Shown here piece by piece: positions 14,823 to 22,235 of a stretch of 29,059 bases of DNA. The position numbers and the translations under genes are program-made. Origin of the DNA: a virus. Every line of letters starts with the position of its first letter. The stretch's first letter is position 1. The stretch is taken from IMG/VR virus record IMGVR_UViG_3300037502_001154, positions 1-29,059 of that record; one strand, written 5' to 3'. The notes beneath the pieces were generated by a model, which saw only the letters and a list, made by a program, of their open reading frames with translations, was not told where the DNA came from and did not search any database.

Positions 14823-15713
14823 TCACCACTCCACAATAATTACACCTGTTGCGCCTGAACCAGAAGATGCAACAAAAGAACTAACTCCACCACCGCCACC
14901 ACCATAACCCTTACCATTAGATTCACCATCAAAGCTTCCACGGCCCCCTGGCCCGCCACCAGTGCCAGAGGAAGCTCCACCATCAGACCCATCTCCCAGA
15001 CCATCATTCAGATCGCCGCCCACCCCTGCGCCGCTAACACCACCTGCTTCTGCGCCAGCTTCTCCACCACCGCCACCGCCACCTGTGGCACTACAGAAAG
15101 TACCAAAGCTACTAGAGCCACCGGCAGTTCCTGTTCCCCCAAGGTCTGATGTTCCTGCTCCACCACCACCGACAGTGATAGAAATATTTGACATATTGGT
15201 AAGATCAACAAATTTAATAGCGCGACCACCACCGCCACCGCCACCTCCCCTTAAAGACGTTGCAGTTCCACGACCACCACCGCCACCGCCACCTATGACA
15301 GTGACTTTTGGTTTCTTGATTCCCAATTTAAGAATTGCAGGTACTGTCCAAGTTGTGCTAGCAGTAAAAATGGTCAACCCATTGACCGCCAATTCCGCCC
15401 AAAAAACTTCGGAAACATCAGTTACAGGGTTTTGATTGGTGTGTGTTTGAATGGCTACATAAATTTTACCATTACTACCTTGAACATAAGATTTACTAGC
15501 TTGATACTCTGTTACATTATCCCAAACAGCAATACCATGTTGATTGATGTGTGCAATGGCTTCATCTTGACGGTTATCAAGATAGTTGAACCACTGTCGT
15601 GGTGGAATCTCAACTTGCCAACCAGTTGCGTATTTAGTATTGCCTGGATCAAGAATATCACCACCAGACGCCCATGTAAGACTTAGATTTGAAGGCTTTA
15701 AGATTTCAGCCAT
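14823..15713 (-). CDS. Glycine-rich tail tip/receptor-binding protein
   Basis: The first 110 residues resemble the N-terminal domain of many phage tail proteins (WASGGDILDPGNTKYATGW, PPRQWFNYLDNRQDEAIAH, NQHGIAVWD). From residue 145 the protein is dominated by glycine blocks of seven or eight residues separated by variable Ser/Thr/Ala/Asp loops, ending SGATGVIIVEW. Polyglycine-II lattices with exposed variable loops are known from T4-like S16 gp38 adhesins, so a receptor-contacting tip is a reasonable inference. The glycine blocks are encoded by near-identical GC-rich DNA, which stands out against the AT-rich surroundings. It lies between the DUF2612 gene and the fibre chaperone. Confidence 0.8.
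   Translation of the reverse strand: MAEILKPSNLSLTWASGGDILDPGNTKYATGWQVEIPPRQWFNYLDNRQDEAIAHINQHGIAVWDNVTEYQASKSYVQGSNGKIYVAIQTHTNQNPVTDVSEVFWAELAVNGLTIFTASTTWTVPAILKLGIKKPKVTVIGGGGGGGRGTATSLRGGGGGGGGRAIKFVDLTNMSNISITVGGGGAGTSDLGGTGTAGGSSSFGTFCSATGGGGGGGEAGAEAGGVSGAGVGGDLNDGLGDGSDGGASSGTGGGPGGRGSFDGESNGKGYGGGGGGVSSFVASSGSGATGVIIVEW
15064..15294 (-). repeat. Direct repeats encoding polyglycine blocks
   Basis: The same 21-bp unit occurs at 15064-15084, 15226-15246 and 15274-15294 (each begins ccaccaccg and ends ccacct on the + strand). A related copy lies near 14886-14910. All encode glycine runs of the tip protein. Confidence 0.85.
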
Positions 15714-15731
15714 AATATTTATTCCTCAGAT

Positions 15732-16523
15732 TTAAAATAGTGTTGCAAACTGGCCACCGCCAGCGTTTGAAAAGTCAGAATCACCATATCCAACTCCGTA
15801 CCCAAGACCCCACCCAAATGTTCCACTAAACTCTCCAAAACCTTTAGCGCCAAGAGCACCTTGAAATCCAAAGTAGTCGTCAACCTCAAACCATCCGAAA
15901 TTGATCCTGACTCCCACAGTTTTAGGAATAAGTCTTGAAGGGTATCCTTGACTTGTTGAAATGTAATTCAAAAGCACTTGTTCAAAAGCTGATAGTTCTC
16001 TTCCAAAAAGAATGGTATATTCAGCATTTCCTTCTGCTAAAATGGCCGTGGTACTGGTGCCAAACAAGAAGTTAATGAAAGCTATAAATTCTTCTGGTGT
16101 GGAGGCTGTTCTATTTTTTAAAATCTTCGCTTTAATGAACAATCTGTATGTTTCATCGTCTAGAAGGACATTTCCGCCAAGAGGTGTTCCGAAATCATAA
16201 AACCTGCTCCCGGTCACTGGGAAACCAAAGTCACCAAAAGTATCTGCTTTCAATGCACCTTGGAATCCGAAGAAATTGAAAAGATCGGCACTGATAAGTT
16301 CTCTAGGTTGACCTACAATTTCTCCAATGATATCCAGTGTTGCACCAGTAGCTTCATCAATGCTTCGCTTTTGAATCAGGTCTTTAAATACATCTTGAAT
16401 CTGTGTTTGCTGGTCAATCAGAAGCTGTATATAACGATCAATGATTTCTTTATTTTTGAACTGTTCACCAGTGCGTGATCTAGCTTCGGATAGATAATCT
16501 TGTTCACTAAAACCTACAAGCAT
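15732..16523 (-). CDS. DUF2612 baseplate/tail protein
   Basis: The N-terminal 170 residues match the DUF2612 pattern by eye: LSEARSRTGEQFKN, a helical QTQIQDVFKDL, then TGATLDIIGEIVGQPR, LLDDETYRLFIKAKIL and FINFLFGT. Family members sit after the J-like baseplate gene in contractile tails and probably connect fibres to the baseplate. An aromatic/glycine motif FGFQGAL-A--FG-F occurs twice, before and after the DUF core, and the C-terminus is very Gly/Phe-rich (FGWGLGYGVGYGDS). It starts with ATG after GGAGGGAAC. Confidence 0.82.
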   Translation of the reverse strand: MLVGFSEQDYLSEARSRTGEQFKNKEIIDRYIQLLIDQQTQIQDVFKDLIQKRSIDEATGATLDIIGEIVGQPRELISADLFNFFGFQGALKADTFGDFGFPVTGSRFYDFGTPLGGNVLLDDETYRLFIKAKILKNRTASTPEEFIAFINFLFGTSTTAILAEGNAEYTILFGRELSAFEQVLLNYISTSQGYPSRLIPKTVGVRINFGWFEVDDYFGFQGALGAKGFGEFSGTFGWGLGYGVGYGDSDFSNAGGGQFATLF

Positions 16524-16532
16524 GTTCCCTCC

Positions 16533-17993
16533 TTAGACCACATTTACCGAAATATTCACACTTTCAAAAGAGGCAAGCTCGTTGAAATCAATTACAATAT
16601 TTGATGTTGAAGCAGGAGAAGGGGTTGTACCAATAAACAAGCTATCAATCTGGTGCCCTGGAACAGCGTTGATTGGGGTAAAGAGTCTGGAATAGATAAC
16701 ATCCTTACCCACACCAAAATTATCATCTGCATAAGAGATAATAGAATCTTGAATCTGTTCGACTCCATTGCCGGGGAAAGGAGTCGGAGCTTCAGGATTA
16801 AGACTCAATGTCATTTCAATGTAAATAGTTACTGGGTTTGGTCTTTCAAAACCAATGTTATGAGGGAAACCTTGACTATCAATAACCGATACGACAGTAT
16901 TCCCTTGACTGCGGATACCCATCGGCTTATTTTCCCAAATAGTGTCAGCAATCAATTGTGAACTGCCACCAAGAACCACAGGAAGGAAACTGTGAGGAAG
17001 AACCCCATTAGAATCTGTAATATCTGTATCGTTTTCGTAGATTTGTACTTCTTCAACACCTTCTAGATTAAGAAGTGCTGAGTATAAACTATCAAGAATG
17101 TTTGAACTTCTTTCAAGCTTGGTGTTTCTGAAACGAATCCGTAGCTCTTCGTCAGTTTCCAAAAGCCTACCTGGGGAAGCAGCAATAGGGTTAGTGATAC
17201 TATCCCACCCAAAGACCGGAGTTACAATTTGATTAATTGTGTTAGCTTCTTGCTCAATTGCACCATCTTCTACTGCTTGTAACTGCCCCGTCTTCCTTAC
17301 TTTAGTAATGCTCAGATTGCCAGTTGTTGTGAAAGTTGACGTTTGAAATACATCAGCAAGGTTAATTACCAGCGTGGTTCCTACAACAGATGCAACAAGA
17401 AGCGGATGAGAACTTGAAATTAGGGACTGTAATCCGTTTAGAATTTCTGTTTCAGTGGCACTTGAGTCAGAAGTATATGTAACAGTAGAGCTTCCTGTGG
17501 TGCCAGTAGTATACGTAATACGGTACTGTGTAGCGTTTGAAACACTGTTAACTACAACTGTTACGCCAGCAGCCAGAGATGGGGAAAGAGCAACACTTCC
17601 AATAACACTAAACTCGTTATCATCTGCTGATTTTACAACGCTTCCGCCAAGAATCAAAGTTCCGTTATCACCAGCAAATAATCCAACTGCTGTTGAAGCT
17701 GATGGCCCAAATCTTGAAATGCCACCATACTGAACTATATTATCTAAAGAAACCCCTGTTGCAGAGTTTGGATCAAGAGCTGTCCAACTTTGTTGAGCAA
17801 CTTCCCAAAGATCAGCGTCACCAGCAGCATCCAGGGCAATCAATCTACCAAGAAGGCTATCGGGAGACGTATCTACGACATCGCCTGGGACCGTCAAATC
17901 TTGAAAAAGTTCTACTGCTTTTTGTCTTTGTTCTGTAAGAATGTCTTGTAGGCGTTTAATTGAAAAGCCTGTTTCTGAAATTCCAAAAGCCAT
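16533..17993 (-). CDS. Baseplate J-like wedge protein
   Basis: A 486-residue Baseplate_J family protein (P2 gpJ / T4 gp6 relatives), which forms the wedge ring around the hub. The start (GISETGFSIKRLQDIL, GDVVDTSPDSLLGRLI, LDPNSATGVSLDNIV) and the centre (GRLLETDEELRIRFRNTK, LNLEGVEEVQIYEND, SFLPVVLGGS) are characteristic. The middle 150 residues, rich in Ser/Thr/Val, form an insertion typical of the family. It is flanked by gp25-like and DUF2612 genes, the usual order. ATG with GGAG upstream. Confidence 0.92.
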   Translation of the reverse strand: MAFGISETGFSIKRLQDILTEQRQKAVELFQDLTVPGDVVDTSPDSLLGRLIALDAAGDADLWEVAQQSWTALDPNSATGVSLDNIVQYGGISRFGPSASTAVGLFAGDNGTLILGGSVVKSADDNEFSVIGSVALSPSLAAGVTVVVNSVSNATQYRITYTTGTTGSSTVTYTSDSSATETEILNGLQSLISSSHPLLVASVVGTTLVINLADVFQTSTFTTTGNLSITKVRKTGQLQAVEDGAIEQEANTINQIVTPVFGWDSITNPIAASPGRLLETDEELRIRFRNTKLERSSNILDSLYSALLNLEGVEEVQIYENDTDITDSNGVLPHSFLPVVLGGSSQLIADTIWENKPMGIRSQGNTVVSVIDSQGFPHNIGFERPNPVTIYIEMTLSLNPEAPTPFPGNGVEQIQDSIISYADDNFGVGKDVIYSRLFTPINAVPGHQIDSLFIGTTPSPASTSNIVIDFNELASFESVNISVNVV

Positions 17994-18002
17994 ACAAGCT
18001 CC

Positions 18003-18389
18003 TTAGTTAATTGGGTTTAAGCTGATAGTTTCTGTCTCTTCTCCAGTTACAACACGGACACGGAAAGAGAGGGAATAAATTCTGTTTTGGAGTGTGCTAG
18101 AGAAAAACGTAATTTCTCTAACTCCTCGAACATCTAAGATTTCTTGCTGAAAAATAAGATCGATTGCAGATTTAGTTGGTTTCATTCCGAGGACACGTTG
18201 AAAGTAGGGAACACCATACTCTTGATCGAGAAACCACTCTTCCTGAAAACTCAAAAGTCTGATTCTGAGCCTTTGAGCAACAGTCTGTGTAAAAAGTTGT
18301 GTTGTTCCGGCTTTAGTTAATGGGCCATTTACCCAAACAGAATCTCCATAAAAAGAAGAAATACTGTTGGCATCTAAAAGAATATCCAC
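18003..18389 (-). CDS. gp25/gpW-like baseplate wedge protein
   Basis: A 128-residue member of the gp25-like wedge proteins, which start sheath polymerisation on the baseplate. Visible landmarks are TQTVAQRLRIRLL, EEWFLDQEYGVPYFQRVLG and the end strand LSFRVRVVTGEE; the EWFLD..G.PY motif is diagnostic. It is followed directly by the J-like gene, as in most myophages with simple tails. Confidence 0.88.
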   Translation of the reverse strand: MDILLDANSISSFYGDSVWVNGPLTKAGTTQLFTQTVAQRLRIRLLSFQEEWFLDQEYGVPYFQRVLGMKPTKSAIDLIFQQEILDVRGVREITFFSSTLQNRIYSLSFRVRVVTGEETETISLNPIN

Positions 18390-18399
18390 TCATTTCTCC

Positions 18400-19191
18400 T
18401 TATGGATTTGATGGAGGCGGCGATGCACCGTGAACATGGGAAGAGAAAATTACACCGTTAAAGGTTTGTACACCCATACCAGAATAATTACCAGACTGCG
18501 AAATAGTGCCAGACCATGATGTAGAACCAATACTGATATTTGCAACAGGGGAAGTTAGGTTGAAAGATTCAAGAGCATCAATTGTGATGTTGTTTGCTGT
18601 GATATCTAGATTACTTTGGGCAGTAACTGTTGCATTATCACAATTCACAAAGACGTTCTGATTAGTATTGATTACAACGTCTCCGGAAGCTTTCAGACGC
18701 ACTTCTACTTCTTGCCCTGTGCCTATATTATTAACTAACACAGCATCGCTTGTAGAGTGCTGCCAGAGCCTTTTAGAAGGGTTGTTGACGGATACGCTAG
18801 GAGGCTGAATACCCGGAATAAAGATTGCATCCCCTTTATCGAATTTAGCAAAGTTCAGAGGATTTGATGGTCTACCGTTTCCAGATTTCCACGCATCCAG
18901 ATTACGCATTGAGAAAACAGCAAGACCGGGAGTACCAACTTCAATCGGGAATGTAAATCCGGCTCTAGTTGAAACAGGAAAGGACACAGGGACTCCCAAA
19001 ATAGGGGGACGTTCTTTAGCTGTTCCATCTTTTAATTTCTGATTGACAGTAGGTTGAATATCTACCATCATCCCTTCAAGGTTATCTCTTACAGAAACAA
19101 CAATACACGGCATAGCAGTATACAGGTTGTTTGTCTGGTTTTGAATAGCAGATTGTAGAAGCTCTTGAAGCGACCCTTCCCGATTTGACAT
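18400..19191 (-). CDS. Central spike/puncturing protein (gp138/gpV-like)
   Basis: A 263-residue spike. The N-terminal half is OB-fold-like (MPCIVVSVRDNLEGMMVDIQP, PPILGVPVSFPVS, VGTPGLAVFSMRNLDAW), matching the phi92 gp138 N-terminal domain family. The C-terminal half has regular short strands (VVINTNQNVFVNCDNATVTA, NLDITANNITIDA) of a trimeric beta-helix. It ends in HVHGASPPPSNP: an HxH motif followed by prolines, the metal-binding needle tip known from P2 gpV and phi92 gp138. It would pierce the outer membrane upon sheath contraction. Gene order hub-spike-wedge supports this. Confidence 0.9.
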   Translation of the reverse strand: MSNREGSLQELLQSAIQNQTNNLYTAMPCIVVSVRDNLEGMMVDIQPTVNQKLKDGTAKERPPILGVPVSFPVSTRAGFTFPIEVGTPGLAVFSMRNLDAWKSGNGRPSNPLNFAKFDKGDAIFIPGIQPPSVSVNNPSKRLWQHSTSDAVLVNNIGTGQEVEVRLKASGDVVINTNQNVFVNCDNATVTAQSNLDITANNITIDALESFNLTSPVANISIGSTSWSGTISQSGNYSGMGVQTFNGVIFSSHVHGASPPPSNP

Positions 19192-19192
19192 G

Positions 19193-20077
19193 TTAGCTCC
19201 TAATTACCTTTTCAATAGCTGTAGCTCTTACTTCTGTATACCAAGCTTGTCCGCGCCAGTCCCCAGTATGTCTAAGATCGTCGATTTTATACCAACCTTG
19301 GATTAAGGTATCTTCTAGCTTGACAATACTTCCTGCTACAATGTCAGGATTCAAAAGCATCTTCCATTGTACAACTTGCTTCTTAACTTGATCCTTCTTG
19401 GAACGTCTCACGTCCCCAGAGGAACGGTAAGCGTTTTCAATCAATCCTGTGTATTTAGAAACAACATAAGCTTCTTCAAACTTCTCGGATGATGCTCTAT
19501 CGTTGTTGTGAAGGTAAAGAACGTCTCCATCAATCTGCCAATCAAGCTGATACTTCTCAGAAAGCTCATTAAGCATTTCTTTTGGTGTACCCATTAGAGG
19601 ATAACCGTAGATGATTGGATTGTTCAGGTTAGTTCCATTGTAGACACCACGAGAAACACCGGGAATAGCTTTACGAATGTCTTCAGCAACATCTTGAACA
19701 GTTCTACCGGGGGAGACTAACTTGTTCATTAGCTCGTGATTAATTTCTGTGTAAGCGGCACCCATTGTTATCTGTGTAATACGATCTGTACCAGACTTAC
19801 GTGTTGTTACGTTAGTTACTTGCCCTGCGAATACTTCTTTCAATCCAATATCACGATAACCAACAGAGAATCTTGCAGCAGGGTAATCAACATCAATCAG
19901 CTTTAGACTATCATCGGAGAGGTTGTAGATTTCCACAACAGCCGAGTTAGTCTTATCTTTATTAGAGCTAGATTTGGTAATGTCGAAAGTAATTTGAAGA
20001 TTGTTAATCTCCAGTCCTTCTCCAATACTCGTATCACCAACTGTAAGGAGGTATTGACGATTTCTTTGAAACTGCAT
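19193..20077 (-). CDS. Baseplate hub protein (gp27-like)
   Basis: A 294-residue protein located right before the spike gene. The pattern ITFDITKSSSNKDKTNSAVV, EIYNLSDDSL, FSVGYRDIGLKEVFAGQV and the later LNELSEKYQLDW is common in hub proteins that form the trimeric platform for the spike (phage protein D/gp27-like). ATG 20077 is used; it overlaps the previous stop as TGATG, with GAGGAGG four bases upstream. The assignment rests on the N-terminal pattern and gene order. Confidence 0.82.
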   Translation of the reverse strand: MQFQRNRQYLLTVGDTSIGEGLEINNLQITFDITKSSSNKDKTNSAVVEIYNLSDDSLKLIDVDYPAARFSVGYRDIGLKEVFAGQVTNVTTRKSGTDRITQITMGAAYTEINHELMNKLVSPGRTVQDVAEDIRKAIPGVSRGVYNGTNLNNPIIYGYPLMGTPKEMLNELSEKYQLDWQIDGDVLYLHNNDRASSEKFEEAYVVSKYTGLIENAYRSSGDVRRSKKDQVKKQVVQWKMLLNPDIVAGSIVKLEDTLIQGWYKIDDLRHTGDWRGQAWYTEVRATAIEKVIRS

Positions 20078-20406
20078 CAAGCCTCCTCATAGATATAAAC
20101 CAACTGATAGTATTTGTGGATTTGATCAGGATATTGTTTGTATTGTTGTGTGTTTGTTGTGGAGTTGTTAATCAACAAGAAATATCCTGTCAGATTAGGA
20201 AGTCTGTAATCAACAAACATTGGATAATCAGGAACTAAAGCAACACCTTGAACAATTGGATTCTTGTCAGCATCAAACAAACTCATTGTATAAAGAGCCA
20301 TACGCTCATTGTAAATGAATTGAATAATGTAGGAGTTTCCCTCAAGAGAGATAGACAAATCATAGAAAGAAGAACCACTCAAAGGTATGTCAACATATCT
20401 TGTCAT
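20077..20406 (-). CDS. Baseplate plug-like protein (Pam3 gp18 type)
   Basis: A 109-residue beta-rich protein. Its start (VDIPLSGSSFYDLSISLEGNS, then YIIQFIYNERMALYTMSLFD) and middle (VQGVALVPDYPMF) follow the pattern of the small plug proteins described from the Pam3 cyanophage baseplate, which close the tube below the hub. Position between Dit-like and hub genes agrees. The family call is by eye from a short sequence. Confidence 0.7.
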   Translation of the reverse strand: MTRYVDIPLSGSSFYDLSISLEGNSYIIQFIYNERMALYTMSLFDADKNPIVQGVALVPDYPMFVDYRLPNLTGYFLLINNSTTNTQQYKQYPDQIHKYYQLVYIYEEA

Positions 20407-21206
20407 TGCGTAGTCCTTAATGGGTCACTATCGTTCACAGCATCTTTCTTTGTCTGAGAGTCTGTATTGTCAGCAGAGTTTGGGTCTTTAGGTGTAGAGT
20501 CGCACTTACCTAGACTTGTTTTACTTTCAGCCTTCTTTGTTAAAGCTTGTGTAACTCTACGCGGAATTTCTACTTTCTTCAGATAAGCAAACGTAACTTG
20601 TTCAAAGCTGATATCACAGAACAGAGCAAAACCGGAGTCTGTATTCTCATTGAATGTAATGTTTGTGATTACAAGGTTATTGATAATCTTCTTTAGGAGA
20701 CTTCCGTCAAACTCATAAAGCTGAACAAGTTCAATGTTACTGTCAAACTGACCCGTCTCTTCGTTGAAGATAACGCCAGATGTTAGGTTAATCAGTCCTT
20801 GCTTAATCTGTTCAAGCAAATCAGCTCTAGCCGCATCCATCGTAGTTTCTGGACTTCTATCTGGCAGAAACTGTCCAATAGAGTCTGGGATAAACTTTGT
20901 AAGAATACTATTATCTGTACTTTGAACAGAAACAGGATTTGGGGCTTGTGTAGCATTGAAAGCAAAGTTACCGTCAATATCTTGAATCAAATACTTCCCT
21001 GTAGAAATATCAATCCCTGAGATAACAGCAGAGATTGTCCACTTACTATTATCTTTCGTATAATGGTCAGTAATGGAGGCTCCAGAATCTATCGGGTGTT
21101 TACTTATTTGACCACTATGTGTCTCCGTTATTAAGAGAACTGCATCAAAATATACAAACCCGCCAGAGTTAGGAGAATCACCCCCCCACTTTATTGCATA
21201 GGTCAT
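20403..21206 (-). CDS. Dit-like baseplate/tail hub protein
   Basis: A 267-residue protein starting MTYAIKWGGDSP; the N-terminal beta-rich part (VYFDAVLLITETH, WTISAVISGIDISTG) is typical of Dit-like proteins of short contractile tails, which link the tube to the hub. The end is a charged, Ser/Asp/Lys-rich disordered tail. ATG 21206 has GGAGGGG (21219-21213) at 6-nt spacing; the ATG five codons upstream is inside that site. The first 29 bases overlap the end of the zinc-ribbon/GIY-YIG gene, including a run of seven G (21187-21181). Confidence 0.78.
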   Translation of the reverse strand: MTYAIKWGGDSPNSGGFVYFDAVLLITETHSGQISKHPIDSGASITDHYTKDNSKWTISAVISGIDISTGKYLIQDIDGNFAFNATQAPNPVSVQSTDNSILTKFIPDSIGQFLPDRSPETTMDAARADLLEQIKQGLINLTSGVIFNEETGQFDSNIELVQLYEFDGSLLKKIINNLVITNITFNENTDSGFALFCDISFEQVTFAYLKKVEIPRRVTQALTKKAESKTSLGKCDSTPKDPNSADNTDSQTKKDAVNDSDPLRTTQ

Positions 21207-22179
21207 TCTCAACCCCTCCATACTTTTTGTAAATTTGAATTATAGTGTCCATATTATGTAAGTAAGTGGTTTCAGACCATCCATCGGGCAAGATATCTTT
21301 TCCTACAACACCTCTATCTAGAGTTAATTTACACTCCCTCTCTGCTGCTTTACAATCCATGGAAGATTTAAAATAGAATACGTACAAAGATTTTACATCA
21401 ACTGAAGACATAACTTTTTGTCGAGCCAATCGTTTCTTAGCCGCAGATGATATACCAAACTTTACACATAGAGGTGTGTCTCCATCAGAAACTAAGTTTA
21501 TATAAGCTTGCCTTTGCTTATAGTGGGAACAATCGCAACAGGCTGTGCCCATTTGTAAACAGTCTGATGTGGTTTCCCCTTGAGATTCACATACAGGGCA
21601 ATACACATTCCAATAAATTGCCCTGTTCTGCTTAGTCTTTCTCTCACTTCTCCAAAACTTAGTATCGGGATGGAAAGCACCAGAAGCGAAGAAAGACGCA
21701 ATCATTTCTGAGTCTGGTTTTATTTTAGAAGCCCTAAGCGCATCTTGACGACAAGCGGGACACCCACTGCTATTAGCTACAAGGGAGTGAGCACTACCTG
21801 TTCTCCACTCACCATGTTTCTCGCAAGATAGGATAAGTTTAGTATTATACCCATTGAACTCCCCTTGCCAGCCAAAGAAAGTATAATTTAAATCTTTCGC
21901 TTTCCTTTCACATAGGATTTTCATCTGATCTTCAGACCATACGACACGTTCTGCACATCCACAAGGAATTTGACCTTTCTTAAGATTACCTTTAATGCTT
22001 TTGAACAACCCATCGCCAAACAATTCTGGGTCTTGTTTGCAGATAGAGCATTGAACTAAATAGAGTTTGTGACTGGATTGTTTCCCACTCCAACCTATAA
22101 CTTCCAGTTGCTGTTCATCGCCAAATCTTTCGCCACAAAAATTATCCTGAAAGACTTCGCCAAAATCTTCATAATTCAT
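21178..22179 (-). CDS. Zinc-ribbon repeat GIY-YIG-type homing nuclease
   Basis: 333 residues. Three similar zinc-ribbon modules come first (VQCSICKQ with PCGC; LSCEKHGEW with GCPACRQ; YCPVCES with CCDCS), resembling DUF723/CapR-type DNA-binding repeats. From about residue 225 a GIY-YIG-like domain of the T5orf172 kind follows (AYINLV, CVKFGISSAAKKRLARQ, a glutamate in AAERECK). Such proteins are mobile site-specific nucleases. The gene separates tape measure from Dit-like, has its own promoter inside an inverted repeat, and its 3' end encodes the ribosome site of the Dit gene. Strand-cleavage activity is inferred from fold pattern. Confidence 0.8.
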   Translation of the reverse strand: MNYEDFGEVFQDNFCGERFGDEQQLEVIGWSGKQSSHKLYLVQCSICKQDPELFGDGLFKSIKGNLKKGQIPCGCAERVVWSEDQMKILCERKAKDLNYTFFGWQGEFNGYNTKLILSCEKHGEWRTGSAHSLVANSSGCPACRQDALRASKIKPDSEMIASFFASGAFHPDTKFWRSERKTKQNRAIYWNVYCPVCESQGETTSDCLQMGTACCDCSHYKQRQAYINLVSDGDTPLCVKFGISSAAKKRLARQKVMSSVDVKSLYVFYFKSSMDCKAAERECKLTLDRGVVGKDILPDGWSETTYLHNMDTIIQIYKKYGGVENDLCNKVGG

Positions 22180-22229
22180 TGAATTTCTCCGTAAAATAAA
22201 ACTAATATTCTACACTAAAATTATGAAGA
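22166..22229 (-). repeat. Inverted repeat over promoter and start of the zinc-ribbon gene
   Basis: A perfect 11-bp inverted repeat: TCTTCATAATT at 22166-22176 and AATTATGAAGA at 22219-22229 (+ strand), 42 nt apart. The gene-proximal arm covers codons 2-5. The distal arm lies in the promoter spacer, and the -10 box and GGAG site are in the loop. Confidence 0.75.
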
Positions 22230-22235
22230 AATCAA
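22207..22235 (-). promoter_or_regulatory. Promoter of the zinc-ribbon GIY-YIG gene
   Basis: Reading leftward: TTGATT (22235-22230) immediately after the tape-measure stop, a 17-nt spacer and TAGAAT (22212-22207) continuing as ATTAG. The 11-bp -10 region and spacer length are identical to those before the GIY-YIG gene at 27229. Confidence 0.6.

Noticed and set aside
15064-15294. CRISPR-like array
   Set aside because: The repeats are coding glycine blocks, with irregular spacing and no cas genes.
14962-15435. Long proline-rich open frame on the + strand
   Set aside because: It is the exact antisense of the glycine-rich tip gene; glycine codon runs read as proline on the other strand, and there is no ribosome site.
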